From positions 1 through 58,199 of the forward strand of contig JAJTHZ010000022.1 of assembly GCA_021299185.1 (NCBI GenBank): 58,199 nt of DNA, given 5' to 3'. The stretch comes from Lysobacteraceae bacterium (GTDB lineage Bacteria; Pseudomonadota; Gammaproteobacteria; Xanthomonadales; Ahniellaceae). Below the pieces are notes generated by a model. It made no database searches. It was not told the origin of the DNA and was given only the letters and a program-made list of their open reading frames with translations. Shown in pieces: positions 38,487 through 50,020 of the stretch. Positions within the stretch are counted from its first letter, which is position 1; every line of letters begins with the position of its first letter. The translations under genes and the position numbers were made by a program.

Positions 38487-39548
38487 TCAGGCGCCGACCT
38501 GCACCAGGTCGGCGTGGACGATCAGCGCGGCGACCAGGATCCACACGATGGTGATCGGGATGAACACCTTCCAGCCGAGGCGCATGATCTGGTCGTAGCG
38601 ATAGCGCGGGAAGGTCGCGCGGAACCACAGGAAGCAGAACATGAAGAAGGCGGCCTTGCCGAACAGCCACCACGGACCCGGCTCGCCCAGCAGCCCCCAC
38701 GAGGCCGGGAACGGCGACAGCCAGCCGCCCATGAACATGATCGTGGTCAGGAACGAGATCAGGATCATGTTCGCGTATTCGGCGAGGAAGAACACCGCGA
38801 ACGCGGCGCCGCCGTACTCGACGTGGAAGCCGGCGACGATCTCGGATTCGCCCTCGGCGACGTCGAACGGCGCGCGGTTGGTCTCGGCCACGCCGGAGAT
38901 GAAGTAGATCAGGAACAGCGGCAGCAGCGGCAGCCAGAACCACTCCAGCAGGCCGGCGTCGCCCTTCTGCGCATCCACGATCGCGCCCAGGTTCAGGGTG
39001 CCCGACATCGCCAGCACGCCGACCAGGGCGAAACCCAGCGCGATCTCGTAGGACACCACCTGCGCCGCCGAGCGCATGGCGCCGAGGAAGGCGTACTTGG
39101 AGTTCGACGCCCAGCCGGCGAGGATCACGCCGTACACGCCCATCGAGGTCATCGCCAGCAGGTACAGCAGGCCGGCATTGACGTCGGCCAGCGCCATGCC
39201 CTCGCCGAACGGCACCACCGCCCAGGCGGCGAACGCCGGCGCCAGCGACAGCACCGGTGCAAGGAAGTACAGGAACCGACTGGCGTTGGTCGGCAGGATC
39301 AGTTCCTTGAACAGCATCTTGAAGGTGTCGGCGAACGGCTGCAGCAGCGCCAGCGGACCGATGTAGACCGGCCCGCGCCGGACCTGCATCCAGCCGATCA
39401 CCTTGCGCTCGGCGAGCGTGTAGAACGCCACCGCCACGATCAGCGGCACCGTGATGGCGATGATCTTGACCAGCGTCCACACCACCACGGCCACCATCGG
39501 CAGCCCGGCGAAGATCGCGTCGATCGCGCCCTTGACGACCTCGACCAT
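38487..39548 (-). CDS. nuoH: NADH-quinone oxidoreductase subunit H
   Basis: Membrane subunit of 353 residues that forms the quinone chamber with NuoB and NuoD. Eight helices; the conserved loop motifs are [20 protein letters not shown] near 38-57, [20 protein letters not shown] near 224-243, and [19 protein letters not shown] near the end. Two bases separate it from nuoG. Confidence 0.97.
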   Translation of the reverse strand: MVEVVKGAIDAIFAGLPMVAVVVWTLVKIIAITVPLIVAVAFYTLAERKVIGWMQVRRGPVYIGPLALLQPFADTFKMLFKELILPTNASRFLYFLAPVLSLAPAFAAWAVVPFGEGMALADVNAGLLYLLAMTSMGVYGVILAGWASNSKYAFLGAMRSAAQVVSYEIALGFALVGVLAMSGTLNLGAIVDAQKGDAGLLEWFWLPLLPLFLIYFISGVAETNRAPFDVAEGESEIVAGFHVEYGGAAFAVFFLAEYANMILISFLTTIMFMGGWLSPFPASWGLLGEPGPWWLFGKAAFFMFCFLWFRATFPRYRYDQIMRLGWKVFIPITIVWILVAALIVHADLVQVGA

Positions 39549-39550
39549 GG

Positions 39551-41890
39551 TCAGGCCCTCACAAGCGACAGCACGGCGCCGGTCGGCGCCAGGGCGACCG
39601 TCTCGTGGAACCCAGCCGGCACGTGCACCGCGCCGTGCGGCACGCGGTCGCTGATTTCCAGCGGCAGGACCACCTCGGCGCTGCCGTCGGACACCCGCAG
39701 CAGGGTGCCCCCGGCGAAGCCGCGGGCCTGTGCTTCACCGGGATGCAGGCGCAGCACCGGCTTCGGCGTCAGCGGCGAGGCCTGCAGCGCGGCGGCGCGG
39801 CGCAGCACCGGGTCGATGCGGTAGACCGGGACGGTGGCGATGCGCGCCAGCCCCTCCACCGACGGCCGCCGCACGGCGAGCCCCGCGGCCTGCGCCGAGC
39901 GCGGGGCGGCCGGATCTGGCATCGCGGCGCGCAGGCCGGCGAGATCGTCGAAGGCGAACCCGGGCAGGCCGAGCGCCGCGCCGAGCGCACGCAGCACGCG
40001 CCAGCCCGGCCGCGCATCTCCCGGCGCCTTGGCGCCCGCCGCGAAGCGCTGCACGAGGCCGTCGACGTTGACGTAGGTACCGTCGGTCTCCGGCGGCAGG
40101 CCGATCGGCAGCACCACGTCGGCGTGCGCCTGCACGCCCGCGCAGCCGAACGCGCCGATGTGCAGGTGGAAGCCTGCCGCTTCGCGCGCGCGGTCGAACG
40201 CCGCGGGCCGCGCGGCATCGAGCGCGCCGGCCTGGAACACGACCAGCGCCTTGCGCGGGCGCTGCATGATGGCGCCGGCATCGTGTCCGGAGGCGCCGGG
40301 CAGCGCGCCCACGCGCGACAGGCCGACGCTGTTGGCCGGGCCGGCGAGTTCGTCGAACGCCGCGCCGGTCGCGGTGGCCACGAAGCGCGCCAGCGCGCGC
40401 AGCCAGGACGCCAGCGGATGCTGCACGGCAAAGTCGCCGAACAGCACCACGGCCGGCTGCGCGGCGCGCAGCGCGTCGACGATCGCGCGATGCGCGTCGC
40501 CAGGCTTGGCACCGGCGATCGCCTCGGCCAGCGCGACGGGCGCCTCGGCACCGCCGTCGACCAGCACGCGCGCGACCGCGGCGAGTTCGTCCACCATCTG
40601 CGCGGGCGGGACCACCCGCTCGCCGGCGAGTTCGAAGTTGCCGTCGTAGGCCAGCGGGTTGATCGCGTGCACCGCGGCGCCGCGCCGGGCCGCCTTGCGC
40701 AGGCGATGGCCGAGCAGCGGTGCGTCGTGGCGCGGGTCGAGGCCGACCAGCAGCGCGGCGCGAGCGCCTTCGAGCGCAGCGAGCGGCATCTCGAAGGTGG
40801 CACCCGCCGCGCCGTCGGCGAAGTCGAGCACGCGCAGGCGATGGTCGATCGCCTCGCTGCCGAGCCCGCGCAGCAGCGCGGCCAGCAGATGACCCTCCTC
40901 GCAGGACGCCAGCGGCGACACCAGCGCGCCGAGGTTGGCGCCGGCGGCCTTCAGGCCCGCGGCGGCGGCGGCGATCGCCTCTTCCCAGCCCGCCTCGACC
41001 AGCCGGCCGTCGCGACGCACCAGCGGCTTCGCCACGCGGTCGTCGGCATACAGGCCCTGGTGGCTGTAGCGGTCGCGGTCCGACAGCCAGCACTCGTTGA
41101 CCTGCTCGTTGTCGCGCGGCACGGTGCGCAGCACTTCGCCGCGGCGGGTGTGCAGCCACAGGTTGGAGCCCAGCGCGTCGTGGTAGCCGATCGACTCGCG
41201 CGCGATCAGTTCCCACGCGCGCGCGCGGAAGCGGAACACCTTGTTGGTCAGCGCGCCGACCGGGCACACGTCGACCACGTTGCCGGACAGCTCCGACTCC
41301 ATCGCCTTGCCGATGTAGGTCCCGATCTCGAGATGCTCGCCGCGCCCCATGCCGCCGAGCTCGTAGGTGCCGGCGATCTCGCTGGTGAAGCGCACGCAGC
41401 GCGTGCAGTGGATGCAGCGCGTCATGTCGGTGGCGACCAGCGGGCCGAGGTCCTCGTCGGCCACCACGCGCTTGCGCTCGACGAAGCGGCTGACCGAGCG
41501 GCCGTAGCCCATCGCCACGTCCTGCAGTTCGCACTCGCCGCCCTGGTCGCAGATCGGGCAGTCCAGCGGGTGGTTGATCAGCAGGAACTCCATCACGTTG
41601 CGCTGCGAATCCAGCGCGCGCTTGGACTGCGTGTACACCTTCATGCCGTCCATCACCGGCGTGGCGCAGGCCGGCATCGGCTTCGGCGCCTTCTCCACGT
41701 CGACCAGGCACATGCGGCAGTTGGCCGCGATCGGCAGCTTGTCGTGGTAGCAGAAGCGCGGGATCTGGATGCCGGCCTTGTCGGCGGCGTGGATGATCAT
41801 CGAGCCCTTCGGCACCTGCAGGGCCTTGCCGTCGATCTCGATGCTGACGTGATCGGGCGGCGTGTTGGGGGCGGCAGGCTGTGCGCTCAT
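39551..41890 (-). CDS. nuoG: NADH-quinone oxidoreductase subunit G
   Basis: Large Fe-S subunit of 779 residues. The N-terminal [2Fe-2S] ferredoxin domain has [20 protein letters not shown]. The His-Cys3 segment [18 protein letters not shown] binds a [4Fe-4S] cluster, and [10 protein letters not shown] with the later [10 protein letters not shown] binds another. The rest is a molybdopterin-oxidoreductase-like domain without its cofactor, GC-rich and Ala-rich, less conserved than the N-terminal third. Confidence 0.96.
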   Translation of the reverse strand: MSAQPAAPNTPPDHVSIEIDGKALQVPKGSMIIHAADKAGIQIPRFCYHDKLPIAANCRMCLVDVEKAPKPMPACATPVMDGMKVYTQSKRALDSQRNVMEFLLINHPLDCPICDQGGECELQDVAMGYGRSVSRFVERKRVVADEDLGPLVATDMTRCIHCTRCVRFTSEIAGTYELGGMGRGEHLEIGTYIGKAMESELSGNVVDVCPVGALTNKVFRFRARAWELIARESIGYHDALGSNLWLHTRRGEVLRTVPRDNEQVNECWLSDRDRYSHQGLYADDRVAKPLVRRDGRLVEAGWEEAIAAAAAGLKAAGANLGALVSPLASCEEGHLLAALLRGLGSEAIDHRLRVLDFADGAAGATFEMPLAALEGARAALLVGLDPRHDAPLLGHRLRKAARRGAAVHAINPLAYDGNFELAGERVVPPAQMVDELAAVARVLVDGGAEAPVALAEAIAGAKPGDAHRAIVDALRAAQPAVVLFGDFAVQHPLASWLRALARFVATATGAAFDELAGPANSVGLSRVGALPGASGHDAGAIMQRPRKALVVFQAGALDAARPAAFDRAREAAGFHLHIGAFGCAGVQAHADVVLPIGLPPETDGTYVNVDGLVQRFAAGAKAPGDARPGWRVLRALGAALGLPGFAFDDLAGLRAAMPDPAAPRSAQAAGLAVRRPSVEGLARIATVPVYRIDPVLRRAAALQASPLTPKPVLRLHPGEAQARGFAGGTLLRVSDGSAEVVLPLEISDRVPHGAVHVPAGFHETVALAPTGAVLSLVRA

Positions 41891-41918
41891 CGCTGGAGTC
41901 CGTGTTCCGTTGCCGCGC

Positions 41919-43244
<1,326 letters not shown>

Positions 43245-43289
43245 GGTGTCTGCTTCTTCTCGGTGCGCGGCCGGCCGCCGCGCTTGGCG

Positions 43290-43817
43290 TCACTTCAGCG
43301 AATCCAGCACCTGGTCCAGTTTTTCCGGCGTCAGGTTCTCGTGGTAATGCCCGTCCACCAGCGCCATCGGCGCGCGGACGCAGGCCGCGAGGCACTCTTC
43401 CTCGGCGACGAGGTGGATGCGCCCGTCGGGCGTGCTCTCGCCGAGCGCGATGCCGAGCCGCTTCTCCGCATGCTCCACCAGCGACTGCGCGCCGTTGAGC
43501 CAGCACGAGATGTTGGTGCAGATGCTGACCTTGTGCCGGCCGCACTTGCCGAGGTGCAGCATCGAGTAGAACGACGCCACCTCGTAGGCCCAGACCGGCG
43601 GGATGCCGATGTACTTCGCCACCGCGGTCACGATCTCGTCGGACAACCAGCCGCCGTTCTGCTCCTGCGCGGCCATCAGCGCCTGGATCACGGCGGACCG
43701 GCGGCGGTCGGCGGGGAACTTGGCGAGCCAGCCGTCGATGCGCGCGCGCGTGTCGTCGCTGAGCGCGACCTGCGGATCGACGTCCTTGACCGCCTGGATG
43801 CCGGATGCGGACTTCAC
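43290..43817 (-). CDS. nuoE: NADH-quinone oxidoreductase subunit E
   Basis: Thioredoxin-like [2Fe-2S] subunit (N1a), 175 residues. Cluster ligands are in [11 protein letters not shown] near 99-109 and [13 protein letters not shown] near 138-150. The N-terminal helical bundle precedes them. Starts GTG at 43817, overlapping the nuoD stop (GTGA). Confidence 0.96.
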   Translation of the reverse strand: MKSASGIQAVKDVDPQVALSDDTRARIDGWLAKFPADRRRSAVIQALMAAQEQNGGWLSDEIVTAVAKYIGIPPVWAYEVASFYSMLHLGKCGRHKVSICTNISCWLNGAQSLVEHAEKRLGIALGESTPDGRIHLVAEEECLAACVRAPMALVDGHYHENLTPEKLDQVLDSLK

Positions 43818-45067
43818 CGGTCGATCTCCCCGAACACGATGTCGAGCGTGCCGATCACCGCGACCACGTCGGGCAGCATGTGCCCGCGCACGATCTCGTC
43901 GATGGCGGAAAGGTGGGAAAAGCCCGGCGCGCGCAGCTTGACCCGGAACGGCTTGTTGGCGCCGTCGCTGATGATGTACGCGCCGAACTCGCCCTTGGGC
44001 GCCTCGACCGCGGCGTAGGTTTCGCCCTCCGGCACCACGTAGCCCTCGGTGAAGAGCTTGAAGTGGTGGATCAGGGCTTCCATGTCGTCCTTCATCTCCT
44101 CGCGGGACGGCGGCGCGACCTTGAAGTTGCGCACCATCACCGGACCGGGATTGGCGCGCAGCCACTGCACGCACTGACGGATGATGCGGTTGGACTGGCG
44201 CATCTCCTCGACCCGCACGAGGTAGCGGTCGTAGCAATCGCCGTTGCTGCCCAGCGGGATGTCGAAATCGACCTCGGCGTAGCGGGCGTAGGGCTGCTTC
44301 TTGCGCAGGTCCCAGGCGATGCCCGAGCCGCGCAGCATCGGCCCGCTCATGCCCCAGGCCAGCGCCATCTCCGGCGACACCACGCCGATGCCGACTGTGC
44401 GCTGCTTCCAGATCCGGTTGTCGGTGAGCAGGGTCTCGTACTCGTCGATCTTGGACGGGAAGTCGGCGGTGAAGGCGTCGAGGAAATCCAGCATCGAGCC
44501 TTCGCGCCAGGCGTTCATGCGCTTGAGCTCGGCGCCCTTGCGCCACGGATGCTCCTTGTACTGCGGCATCCGCTCCGGCAGGTCGCGGTACACGCCGCCC
44601 GGCCGGTAGTAGGTCGCGTGCAGGCGCGCGCCGGACGCGGCCTCGTAGCAGTCCATCAGTTCCTCGCGCTCGCGGAACGCATAGAGGAACAGGGTCATGG
44701 CGCCGAGGTCGAGCGCGTTCGAGCCGAGCCACATCAGGTGGTTCAGGATGCGCGTGATCTCGTCGAACATCGTGCGGATGTACTGCGCGCGCTCGGGCGC
44801 CTCGATGCCGAGCAGCTGCTCGATCGCGCGCACGTAGGCGTGCTCGTTGCACATCATCGACACGTAGTCGAGCCGGTCCATGTAGCCGATCGACTGGTTG
44901 TACGGCTTCGACTCGGCGAGCTTCTCGGTGCCGCGGTGGAGCAGCCCGACGTGCGGGTCGGCGCGGACGATGGTCTCGCCGTCGAGTTCCAGCACCAGGC
45001 GCAGCACGCCGTGCGCGGCCGGGTGCTGGGGGCCGAAGTTCATCGTGTAGTTGCGGATTTCCTGCAT
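43814..45067 (-). CDS. nuoD: NADH-quinone oxidoreductase subunit D
   Basis: 49-kDa type subunit of 417 residues, derived from hydrogenase, forming the quinone site with its N-terminal loop. Seen: [20 protein letters not shown] near 9-28, [12 protein letters not shown] near 40-51, [20 protein letters not shown] around 248-267, and the end [17 protein letters not shown] at 45067 begins MQEIRNYT. Separate from nuoC, not a CD fusion. Confidence 0.97.
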   Translation of the reverse strand: MQEIRNYTMNFGPQHPAAHGVLRLVLELDGETIVRADPHVGLLHRGTEKLAESKPYNQSIGYMDRLDYVSMMCNEHAYVRAIEQLLGIEAPERAQYIRTMFDEITRILNHLMWLGSNALDLGAMTLFLYAFREREELMDCYEAASGARLHATYYRPGGVYRDLPERMPQYKEHPWRKGAELKRMNAWREGSMLDFLDAFTADFPSKIDEYETLLTDNRIWKQRTVGIGVVSPEMALAWGMSGPMLRGSGIAWDLRKKQPYARYAEVDFDIPLGSNGDCYDRYLVRVEEMRQSNRIIRQCVQWLRANPGPVMVRNFKVAPPSREEMKDDMEALIHHFKLFTEGYVVPEGETYAAVEAPKGEFGAYIISDGANKPFRVKLRAPGFSHLSAIDEIVRGHMLPDVVAVIGTLDIVFGEIDR

Positions 45068-45072
45068 CGCGT

Positions 45073-45786
45073 TCAGCCCTGGGCCTGCGACTCGGCGCGG
45101 CCCTGCTCGTAACGGGAGTCGTGGCGCACCACGCGCGGCACCAGCACGCGCGGCTCGATCGAGACCGGCTCGTACACCACGCGGCCCTTCTCGGCGTCGT
45201 AGCGCACCTCGACGTTGCCGATCAGCGGGAAATCCTTGCGGAACGGATGGCCGACGAAGCCGTAGTCGGTGAGCAGCCGGCGCAGGTCGGGGTGGCCCTC
45301 GAACACGATGCCGTAGAGGTCGAAGGCCTCGCGCTCGAACCAGGTCGCCGCCGGCCACACGCCGACCAGCGAGGGCACGGTGGGCAGGAGGTCGTCGGGG
45401 GCGAAGGCGCGCAGGCGCAGGCGCCGGTTGTGCGCCTGGGACAGCAGGTGCACCACCACCGCGAAGCGCCGCGGACCGCCGCCGCCGGCCTTTTCGCCGC
45501 GGCGGAAGCGCCCGGGGCCCTGCCCCTCGACGCCACGGCTGAAGCCCTGGCTGGAGACGTCGCTGGTGTCCCACTCGACCTCGCCGTAGCCGAGGTAGTC
45601 CACGCCGCAAAGGTCGACCATCTGCTCGAAGCGGAAGTCGCGCTCGTCGCGCAGCGCGCGCGCGACCTCGGCGAGTTGCTCGGCCGGCACCTCGAGGGTG
45701 ACCTGTCCCAGCGCAGTGCTGGCGCGCACGCGCTCGCCGAAGCGCGCGGCCAGGCGCTCGGGCAGGCTGGCTTGGGGCTCGCTCAT
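45073..45786 (-). CDS. nuoC: NADH-quinone oxidoreductase subunit C
   Basis: 30-kDa type peripheral subunit of 237 residues. Core motif: [20 protein letters not shown] near 148-167, followed by [20 protein letters not shown]. It carries a Gly/Arg-rich insert ([20 protein letters not shown] and onward, residues about 73-105) that lengthens it against the roughly 200 residues common elsewhere. Eight bases separate it from nuoB. Confidence 0.95.
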   Translation of the reverse strand: MSEPQASLPERLAARFGERVRASTALGQVTLEVPAEQLAEVARALRDERDFRFEQMVDLCGVDYLGYGEVEWDTSDVSSQGFSRGVEGQGPGRFRRGEKAGGGGPRRFAVVVHLLSQAHNRRLRLRAFAPDDLLPTVPSLVGVWPAATWFEREAFDLYGIVFEGHPDLRRLLTDYGFVGHPFRKDFPLIGNVEVRYDAEKGRVVYEPVSIEPRVLVPRVVRHDSRYEQGRAESQAQG

Positions 45787-45794
45787 CGGATTCC

Positions 45795-46337
45795 TCAGCG
45801 CGCGAAGGTGTTGGTGCGGCGGATCTTCTTCTGCAGCTGCAGGATCCCGTAAACCAGCGCTTCCGCGGTCGGCGGGCAGCCGGGGACGTAGACGTCGACC
45901 GGCACGATGCGGTCGCAACCGCGCACCACCGCATAGGAATAGTGGTAATAGCCGCCGCCGTTGGCGCAGGAGCCCATCGAGATCACCCACTTGGGCTCGG
46001 GCATCTGGTCGTAGACCTTGCGCAGCGCCGGCGCCATCTTGTTGACCAGGGTGCCGGCGACGATCATCACGTCGGACTGCCGCGGCGAGGGCCGGAACAC
46101 CACGCCGTAGCGGTCGAGGTCGAGGCGCGCGGCCCCGGCGTGCATCATCTCCACCGCGCAGCAGGCCAGCCCGAAGGTCATCGGCCACATCGACCCGGTG
46201 CGCGCCCAGTTGACCAGCGCGTCGACCGAGGTGGTCACGAAGCCGCGCTCCAGCAACGGGTTGTCCGCCTCGGGGCGCAGGATGTCGTCCACCGCGCCGA
46301 CCGGGACCGGGTTGTGGAAGATGTCGCTCACTCCCAT
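45795..46337 (-). CDS. nuoB: NADH-quinone oxidoreductase subunit B (cluster N2)
   Basis: 20-kDa subunit of 180 residues that holds terminal cluster N2. Ligand motifs are [10 protein letters not shown] near 56-65, [10 protein letters not shown] near 121-130, and [13 protein letters not shown] near 149-161. The start (MGVSDIFHN) overlaps the nuoA 3' end by ten bases. Confidence 0.97.
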   Translation of the reverse strand: MGVSDIFHNPVPVGAVDDILRPEADNPLLERGFVTTSVDALVNWARTGSMWPMTFGLACCAVEMMHAGAARLDLDRYGVVFRPSPRQSDVMIVAGTLVNKMAPALRKVYDQMPEPKWVISMGSCANGGGYYHYSYAVVRGCDRIVPVDVYVPGCPPTAEALVYGILQLQKKIRRTNTFAR

Positions 46338-46687
46338 TCCAGGGCTCCCTTCTTCCACTCGTACACGAAGCCGATCACGAGGATCCCGAGGAACACCGCC
46401 ATCGCGGCCAGCGCGGGCGCGCCGATGTCGTCGAACACCAGCGCCCACGGGAACAGGAAGGCGATCTCGAGGTCGAAGATGATGAACAGGATCGCCACGA
46501 GGTAGTAGCGCACGTCGAACTTCATGCGCGCGTCCTCGAAGGCCTCGAAGCCGCACTCGTAGGGCGAGAGTTTCTCGGCACCGCCCCGGCGCGGCCCGAG
46601 CAGGGCGCCGAGCCCGAGCAGGGCGGCGCCAATCACGGTGGAGACGGCGAGGAAGAGCAGGATCGGCAGGTATTCGGACAGGATCAT
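46328..46687 (-). CDS. nuoA: NADH-quinone oxidoreductase subunit A
   Basis: Membrane subunit of 119 residues with three helices. Signature loop [20 protein letters not shown] near 42-61 and [20 protein letters not shown]. First gene of nuoA-N. The upstream 104 bases to tRNA-Leu carry GC-rich hairpins but no obvious promoter, so nuo transcription may start before or within the tRNA gene. Confidence 0.96.
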   Translation of the reverse strand: MILSEYLPILLFLAVSTVIGAALLGLGALLGPRRGGAEKLSPYECGFEAFEDARMKFDVRYYLVAILFIIFDLEIAFLFPWALVFDDIGAPALAAMAVFLGILVIGFVYEWKKGALEWE

Positions 46688-46752
46688 CGGCGCCTCGTCT
46701 GCCTCCTGCTGTGGCCACGCCCGCCGACGGGCCCGGCGGGAGGCCATTGCGC

Positions 46753-46781
46753 GCGTGGCGCGCCTCGCGGTCGCGCCACGC
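46753..46781 (-). terminator. GC-rich hairpin between tRNA-Leu and nuoA
   Basis: Ten-base perfect arms GCGTGGCGCG and CGCGCCACGC surround a 9-base loop, about a dozen bases past the tRNA CCA end. No U tract follows, so it may mark a processing site or partial terminator between tRNA-Leu and nuoA. Confidence 0.35.
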
Positions 46782-46791
46782 GGTACTGCGT

Positions 46792-46877
46792 TGGTGCCCA
46801 GGAGAGGACTCGAACCTCCACGGCTTGTGGCCGCTACCACCTCAAGGTAGTGCGTCTACCAATTCCGCCACCTGGGC
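46792..46877 (-). tRNA. tRNA-Leu (anticodon GAG)
   Basis: An 86-base class II tRNA with a long variable arm and encoded CCA, read leftward. Acceptor GCCCAGG pairs with CCTGGGC. The anticodon loop CTTGAGG sits between CTAC-type arms, giving anticodon GAG. It corresponds to E. coli leuU, which likewise lies just after secG. Confidence 0.95.
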
Positions 46878-46891
46878 GTGGAAACTGCGTG

Positions 46892-46897
46892 ATTCTA
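46892..46897 (-). promoter_or_regulatory. -10 element of tRNA-Leu
   Basis: TAGAAT overlaps the secG stop codon and lies 14 bases before the tRNA, a spacing identical to that at tRNA-fMet. The -35 is weak. Confidence 0.5.
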
Positions 46898-47332
46898 CCC
46901 GTTGCCGTCCTTCTTGGCAGCCTCCGGCGCGGACGCCGGTGCCGGATCGCCGGCCGGAGCGGGCTCGGCCGCGGCGGGCGCCGGCGGTACGTCGCCCTGC
47001 GATGCGGGCGCCGCGGGCACTTCGGCGTCGACGGGGGCCGCGGCGGCCGGCGCTTCGCCCATCACGCCGAGGTCCTCGGCGCTGGGCGCGCTGCCGCTGC
47101 GATGGGTGACGAACATGCCGATGCCGAGGCTGAGCACGAAGAACGCGACCGCCAGCCACTTGGTCGACTTGCTGAGGAAGTTGCTCGCGCCGCGCGCGCC
47201 GAACACGGTCGCCGAAGCACCCGCGCCGAAGCCGGAACCGGCCTGCGCGCCCGCGCCGCGCTGCATGAGGATCAGCACGACCATCGCGATGGCCACGCAG
47301 ACGTAGATGACGTTAAGGATGGTCAGGGTCAT
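46895..47332 (-). CDS. secG: Protein translocase subunit SecG
   Basis: Small SecYEG channel subunit, 145 residues, with two membrane helices (ILNVIYVCVAIAMVVLIL near 5-22 and WLAVAFFVLSLGIGMFV near 59-75). They are joined by the Gly/Ala-rich loop GFGAGASATVFGARGASNFL that is typical of SecG. After the second helix there is a long Ala/Pro/Glu low-complexity tail of about 65 residues ending AAKKDGNG. Three bases separate it from tpiA; tRNA-Leu follows. Confidence 0.93.
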   Translation of the reverse strand: MTLTILNVIYVCVAIAMVVLILMQRGAGAQAGSGFGAGASATVFGARGASNFLSKSTKWLAVAFFVLSLGIGMFVTHRSGSAPSAEDLGVMGEAPAAAAPVDAEVPAAPASQGDVPPAPAAAEPAPAGDPAPASAPEAAKKDGNG

Positions 47333-47335
47333 GGT

Positions 47336-48088
47336 TCAGTCCGTGCGCCGCGCTGCAGCCGCGATGGCGAGGAAGTCGGCCGCCACCAGCGAGGCGCCGC
47401 CGACCAACCCGCCGTCGACGTCCGGCTGCGAGAACAGCTCGGCGGCGTTCGAGGGCTTGACGCTGCCGCCGTACAGGATCGGCAGCGAGCGCGCGACTAT
47501 AGCATCGAGGCTGGCCACTTTGCCACGCAGGAAGGCATGCACGGCCTGGGCCTGGGCGCTGCTCGCGGTGCGACCGGTGCCGATCGCCCACACCGGCTCG
47601 TAGGCCAGCACCGCGCCACGCAGCGCATCGGCGCCGCCGGCGGCGAGCACCGCATCGAGCTGGCGGCCTACCACGGCCTCGGTGCGCCCGGCCTCGCGCT
47701 CGTCGAGGGTCTCGCCCACGCACAGGATCGGGACCAGCCCCGCGGCCCGCGCGGCGGCGAACTTGGCCGCCACCAGGGCATCCGTTTCGGCGTGGTACTG
47801 GCGCCGCTCGGAGTGGCCGACGATGGCGTAGCGGGCGCCGCAGTCGGCGACCATCGGCGCCGCGACCTCGCCGGTGTAGGCGCCCTGCGCGTGCGCGCTG
47901 ACGTCCTGCGCGCCGACGTCGACGCGCCCGGCGGCGACCTGGGCGACCCGCGCCAGGTACGGGAACGGCGGCGCGAGCACCACCCGCACGCCACCCGGCG
48001 CCGCGGCAGCCACCGCTGCGGCCAGCGCGTCGGCCTGCGCGCCGGTGCCGTGCATCTTCCAGTTGCCCGCCACGATGCGTTCGCGCAT
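47336..48088 (-). CDS. tpiA: Triose-phosphate isomerase
   Basis: Glycolytic enzyme interconverting DHAP and glyceraldehyde 3-phosphate, 250 residues. It begins [13 protein letters not shown] with the catalytic Lys, then [12 protein letters not shown] with the catalytic His near residue 94. [15 protein letters not shown] with the catalytic Glu near 166 and the phosphate loop [12 protein letters not shown] follow. ATG at 48088 is the family start; an upstream in-frame extension was rejected. Co-oriented with secG, three bases apart. Confidence 0.97.
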   Translation of the reverse strand: MRERIVAGNWKMHGTGAQADALAAAVAAAAPGGVRVVLAPPFPYLARVAQVAAGRVDVGAQDVSAHAQGAYTGEVAAPMVADCGARYAIVGHSERRQYHAETDALVAAKFAAARAAGLVPILCVGETLDEREAGRTEAVVGRQLDAVLAAGGADALRGAVLAYEPVWAIGTGRTASSAQAQAVHAFLRGKVASLDAIVARSLPILYGGSVKPSNAAELFSQPDVDGGLVGGASLVAADFLAIAAAARRTD

Positions 48089-48156
48089 GCCGTTCCCCAG
48101 CGAAAAAATGCGGCGCGCAGCATATCGGGCCCGCGCATGGCGGTCCACGCCGACCG

Positions 48157-48162
48157 TAGAAT
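48157..48162 (+). promoter_or_regulatory. -10 element of the SDR gene
   Basis: TAGAAT 27 bases before the ATG at 48190, in the divergent gap with tpiA. No clear -35. Confidence 0.4.
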
Positions 48163-48189
48163 CGCGCATCCCCCGCACCGCGAGCGCGC

Positions 48190-49017
48190 ATGAACGCAGA
48201 ACCCACGAACCGCCCCTGGGCCCTGGTCACCGGCGCGTCGGCCGGCATCGGCGCCGAGTTCGCACGCCAGCTGGCGGCACGCGGCCACGCGCTGGTGCTG
48301 GTGGCGCGGCGCGCGGAACGGCTCGAGGCGCTGGCGCGCGAACTGCGCGAGCGGCACGGCGCGCCGTCGCTGGTCATCGCGCTCGACCTGTCGGACCCCG
48401 GCGCCGGCGCCGCCTTGTTCGAGCGCACCGAAGCCGCCGGCATTGCGGTCGAGTTCCTGGTCAACAACGCCGGCTACGGCCTGCCCGGCACGCTGACCAG
48501 CCAGCCGTGGGCCTCGCACCGCGCGTTCCTCGAGGTGATGGTCGCGGGCCCGGTCGACCTGTGCTGGCGTTACCTGCCGGGCATGCGCGCGCGGCGCCGC
48601 GGCCGCGTCGTCAACGTCGCCTCGCTGGCCGGACTGGTGCCGGGCTCTGCAGGGCACACGCTTTACGGCGCCAGCAAGTCGTGGCTGATCAAGTTCTCGC
48701 AGTCGCTGGCGCTGGAGAACGCCGCACTGGGGGTGAAGGTCTCGGCGCTGTGCCCGGGCTTCACCTACTCCGAGTTCCACGACGTCAACGGCGCGCGCGC
48801 GATCGTGTCGAAGATGCCGAAGTACATGTGGATGGACGCAGCCCCCGTGGTCGCTGCCGGCCTCGACGCGGTCGAGCGCGGCGAGATCGTCTGCGTGCCC
48901 GGCCGCGTGAACCGCTTCATCAAGTTCCTGATGAAGCACCTGCCGGACGGCCTCGCGCTGCGGATGACCGCCGCGCGGTCGAAGGACTTCCGGGTGCAGG
49001 ACGACGCCGCGCGCTGA
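48190..49017 (+). CDS. Short-chain dehydrogenase/reductase family oxidoreductase
   Basis: A 275-residue NAD(P)(H)-dependent SDR. The cofactor loop TGASAGIGAEFARQL is near 15-29, with basic residues VARRAER after the second strand favouring NADP. NNAGYG is near 92-97, NVASLAG has the catalytic Ser, and YGASKSW near 159-165 has Tyr and Lys. The C-terminal extension with FIKFLMKHLPDGL resembles the DltE/YqjQ-type class of ketone or long-chain substrates, not certain. Rightward, between divergent tpiA and a convergent dioxygenase. Confidence 0.9.
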   Translation: MNAEPTNRPWALVTGASAGIGAEFARQLAARGHALVLVARRAERLEALARELRERHGAPSLVIALDLSDPGAGAALFERTEAAGIAVEFLVNNAGYGLPGTLTSQPWASHRAFLEVMVAGPVDLCWRYLPGMRARRRGRVVNVASLAGLVPGSAGHTLYGASKSWLIKFSQSLALENAALGVKVSALCPGFTYSEFHDVNGARAIVSKMPKYMWMDAAPVVAAGLDAVERGEIVCVPGRVNRFIKFLMKHLPDGLALRMTAARSKDFRVQDDAAR

Positions 49018-49027
49018 GCGCGCGGCG
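49005..49027. terminator. Bidirectional hairpin at the SDR stop codon
   Basis: Perfect 10-base arms CGCCGCGCGC and GCGCGCGGCG enclose a three-base loop that is exactly the TGA stop of the SDR gene. It lies between two converging genes only 12 bases apart. There is no U tract. Confidence 0.5.
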
Positions 49028-49029
49028 CC

Positions 49030-49971
49030 TCACACCAGCTTGATCTCGCGCAGCCGCTCCATCAGGTAGCCGTGGGCGGTGATCGCCTGCGGGTAGCGGC
49101 TGGGATTGCCGGCGCTCACGCAGCCCGGCAGCACGTCGATCAGGAAATCCGGGTTCGGATGCAGGAAGTACGGCACCGAATAGCGCGGCTGGCGCGCCAG
49201 GTCGCCCGGCGGGTTGACCACGCGATGGGTGGTCGAGGGATACACGTGGTTGGTCAGGCGCTGCAGCATGTCGCCGATGTTGACCACGATGGTGTCGCCT
49301 TCGGCGGTGAACGGCACCCACTCGCCCTGCCGGCTGAGCACTTCCAGCCCGGCCGCGCTGGCGCCGACTAGCAGGGTGATGAAGTTGATGTCCTCGTGCG
49401 CGCCGGCGCGCACGTTGGGCACGTCGGGCGCGGTGATCGGCGGGTAGTGGATCGGGCGCAGGATGGAGTTACCCTGGTCGACCTTGTCCTCGAAGTAGTC
49501 CTCGGGCAGGTCGATATGCAGCGCGAGCGCGCGCAGCACGCGGCGACCGAGCGCGTCGAGCGCCTCGTACAGCCCGTAGCCGTAGCGGCGGAAGCCCGGC
49601 ACTTCGTCCGGCCACAGGTTGGGCGGCATCACCGCCGCATGCTTCGAGTCGCGCGCAATCTCGCGCCCGACATGCCAGAACTCCTTCAGGTCCGGGTACT
49701 TCGAGTCCTTGGCGGTCTCGATGCCGAACGGCGTGTAGCCGCGCGCGCCGCCGCCACCCTTGACGTGGTACTTGAGCTTGGTCTCGGCCGGCAGCGCGAA
49801 GAACTCACGGAAGGCCTGGTAGGCGCCCGCGACCAGGTCGGCCGGGATGCCGTGGCCGCGGATGCCGCAGAAGCCCCACTCGCGGTAGGCGCGCCCGATC
49901 TCGTCGACGAACGCCCGGCGGTCGGTCTCGAAGCGGCGGATGTCGAGGGTCGGGATGCGGGGCTGGCTCAT
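49030..49971 (-). CDS. Isopenicillin N synthase-like 2OG-Fe(II) dioxygenase
   Basis: Non-haem iron oxygenase of 313 residues with the double-stranded beta-helix fold. A DIOX_N half (PTLDIRRFETDRRAFVDEI, YREWGFCGIRGHGIP) precedes the oxygenase domain. The iron triad is His-x-Asp in AHEDINFITL (near 192-201) and the distal His in YPSTTHRVVNP; Arg-x-Ser in QPRYSVPYF binds 2-oxoglutarate. Related members act on flavonoids, gibberellins and amino acids, so the substrate is unknown. It follows glmM on the same strand by 49 bases, with TAGAAT at 50004-50009 as a possible own promoter. Confidence 0.88.
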   Translation of the reverse strand: MSQPRIPTLDIRRFETDRRAFVDEIGRAYREWGFCGIRGHGIPADLVAGAYQAFREFFALPAETKLKYHVKGGGGARGYTPFGIETAKDSKYPDLKEFWHVGREIARDSKHAAVMPPNLWPDEVPGFRRYGYGLYEALDALGRRVLRALALHIDLPEDYFEDKVDQGNSILRPIHYPPITAPDVPNVRAGAHEDINFITLLVGASAAGLEVLSRQGEWVPFTAEGDTIVVNIGDMLQRLTNHVYPSTTHRVVNPPGDLARQPRYSVPYFLHPNPDFLIDVLPGCVSAGNPSRYPQAITAHGYLMERLREIKLV

Positions 49972-50003
49972 GGCGGCGCGGCGCGATCGGTGCGGGAGCG
50001 CCG

Positions 50004-50009
50004 ATTCTA
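50004..50009 (-). promoter_or_regulatory. -10 element of the dioxygenase gene
   Basis: TAGAAT (leftward) 32 bases before the ATG at 49971, in the short gap after glmM. No clear -35. Confidence 0.4.
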
Positions 50010-50020
50010 GCGCCGCGCGC

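Noticed and set aside
43290-45786. Fused nuoCD or nuoDE
   Set aside because: Separate stops and starts are present (nuoC ends at 45073, nuoD starts at 45067; the nuoD stop overlaps the nuoE GTG).
47336-48178. Longer tpiA product starting at 48178
   Set aside because: Homologues begin at [13 protein letters not shown]; the extension is Arg-rich and runs through the divergent promoter region of the SDR gene.
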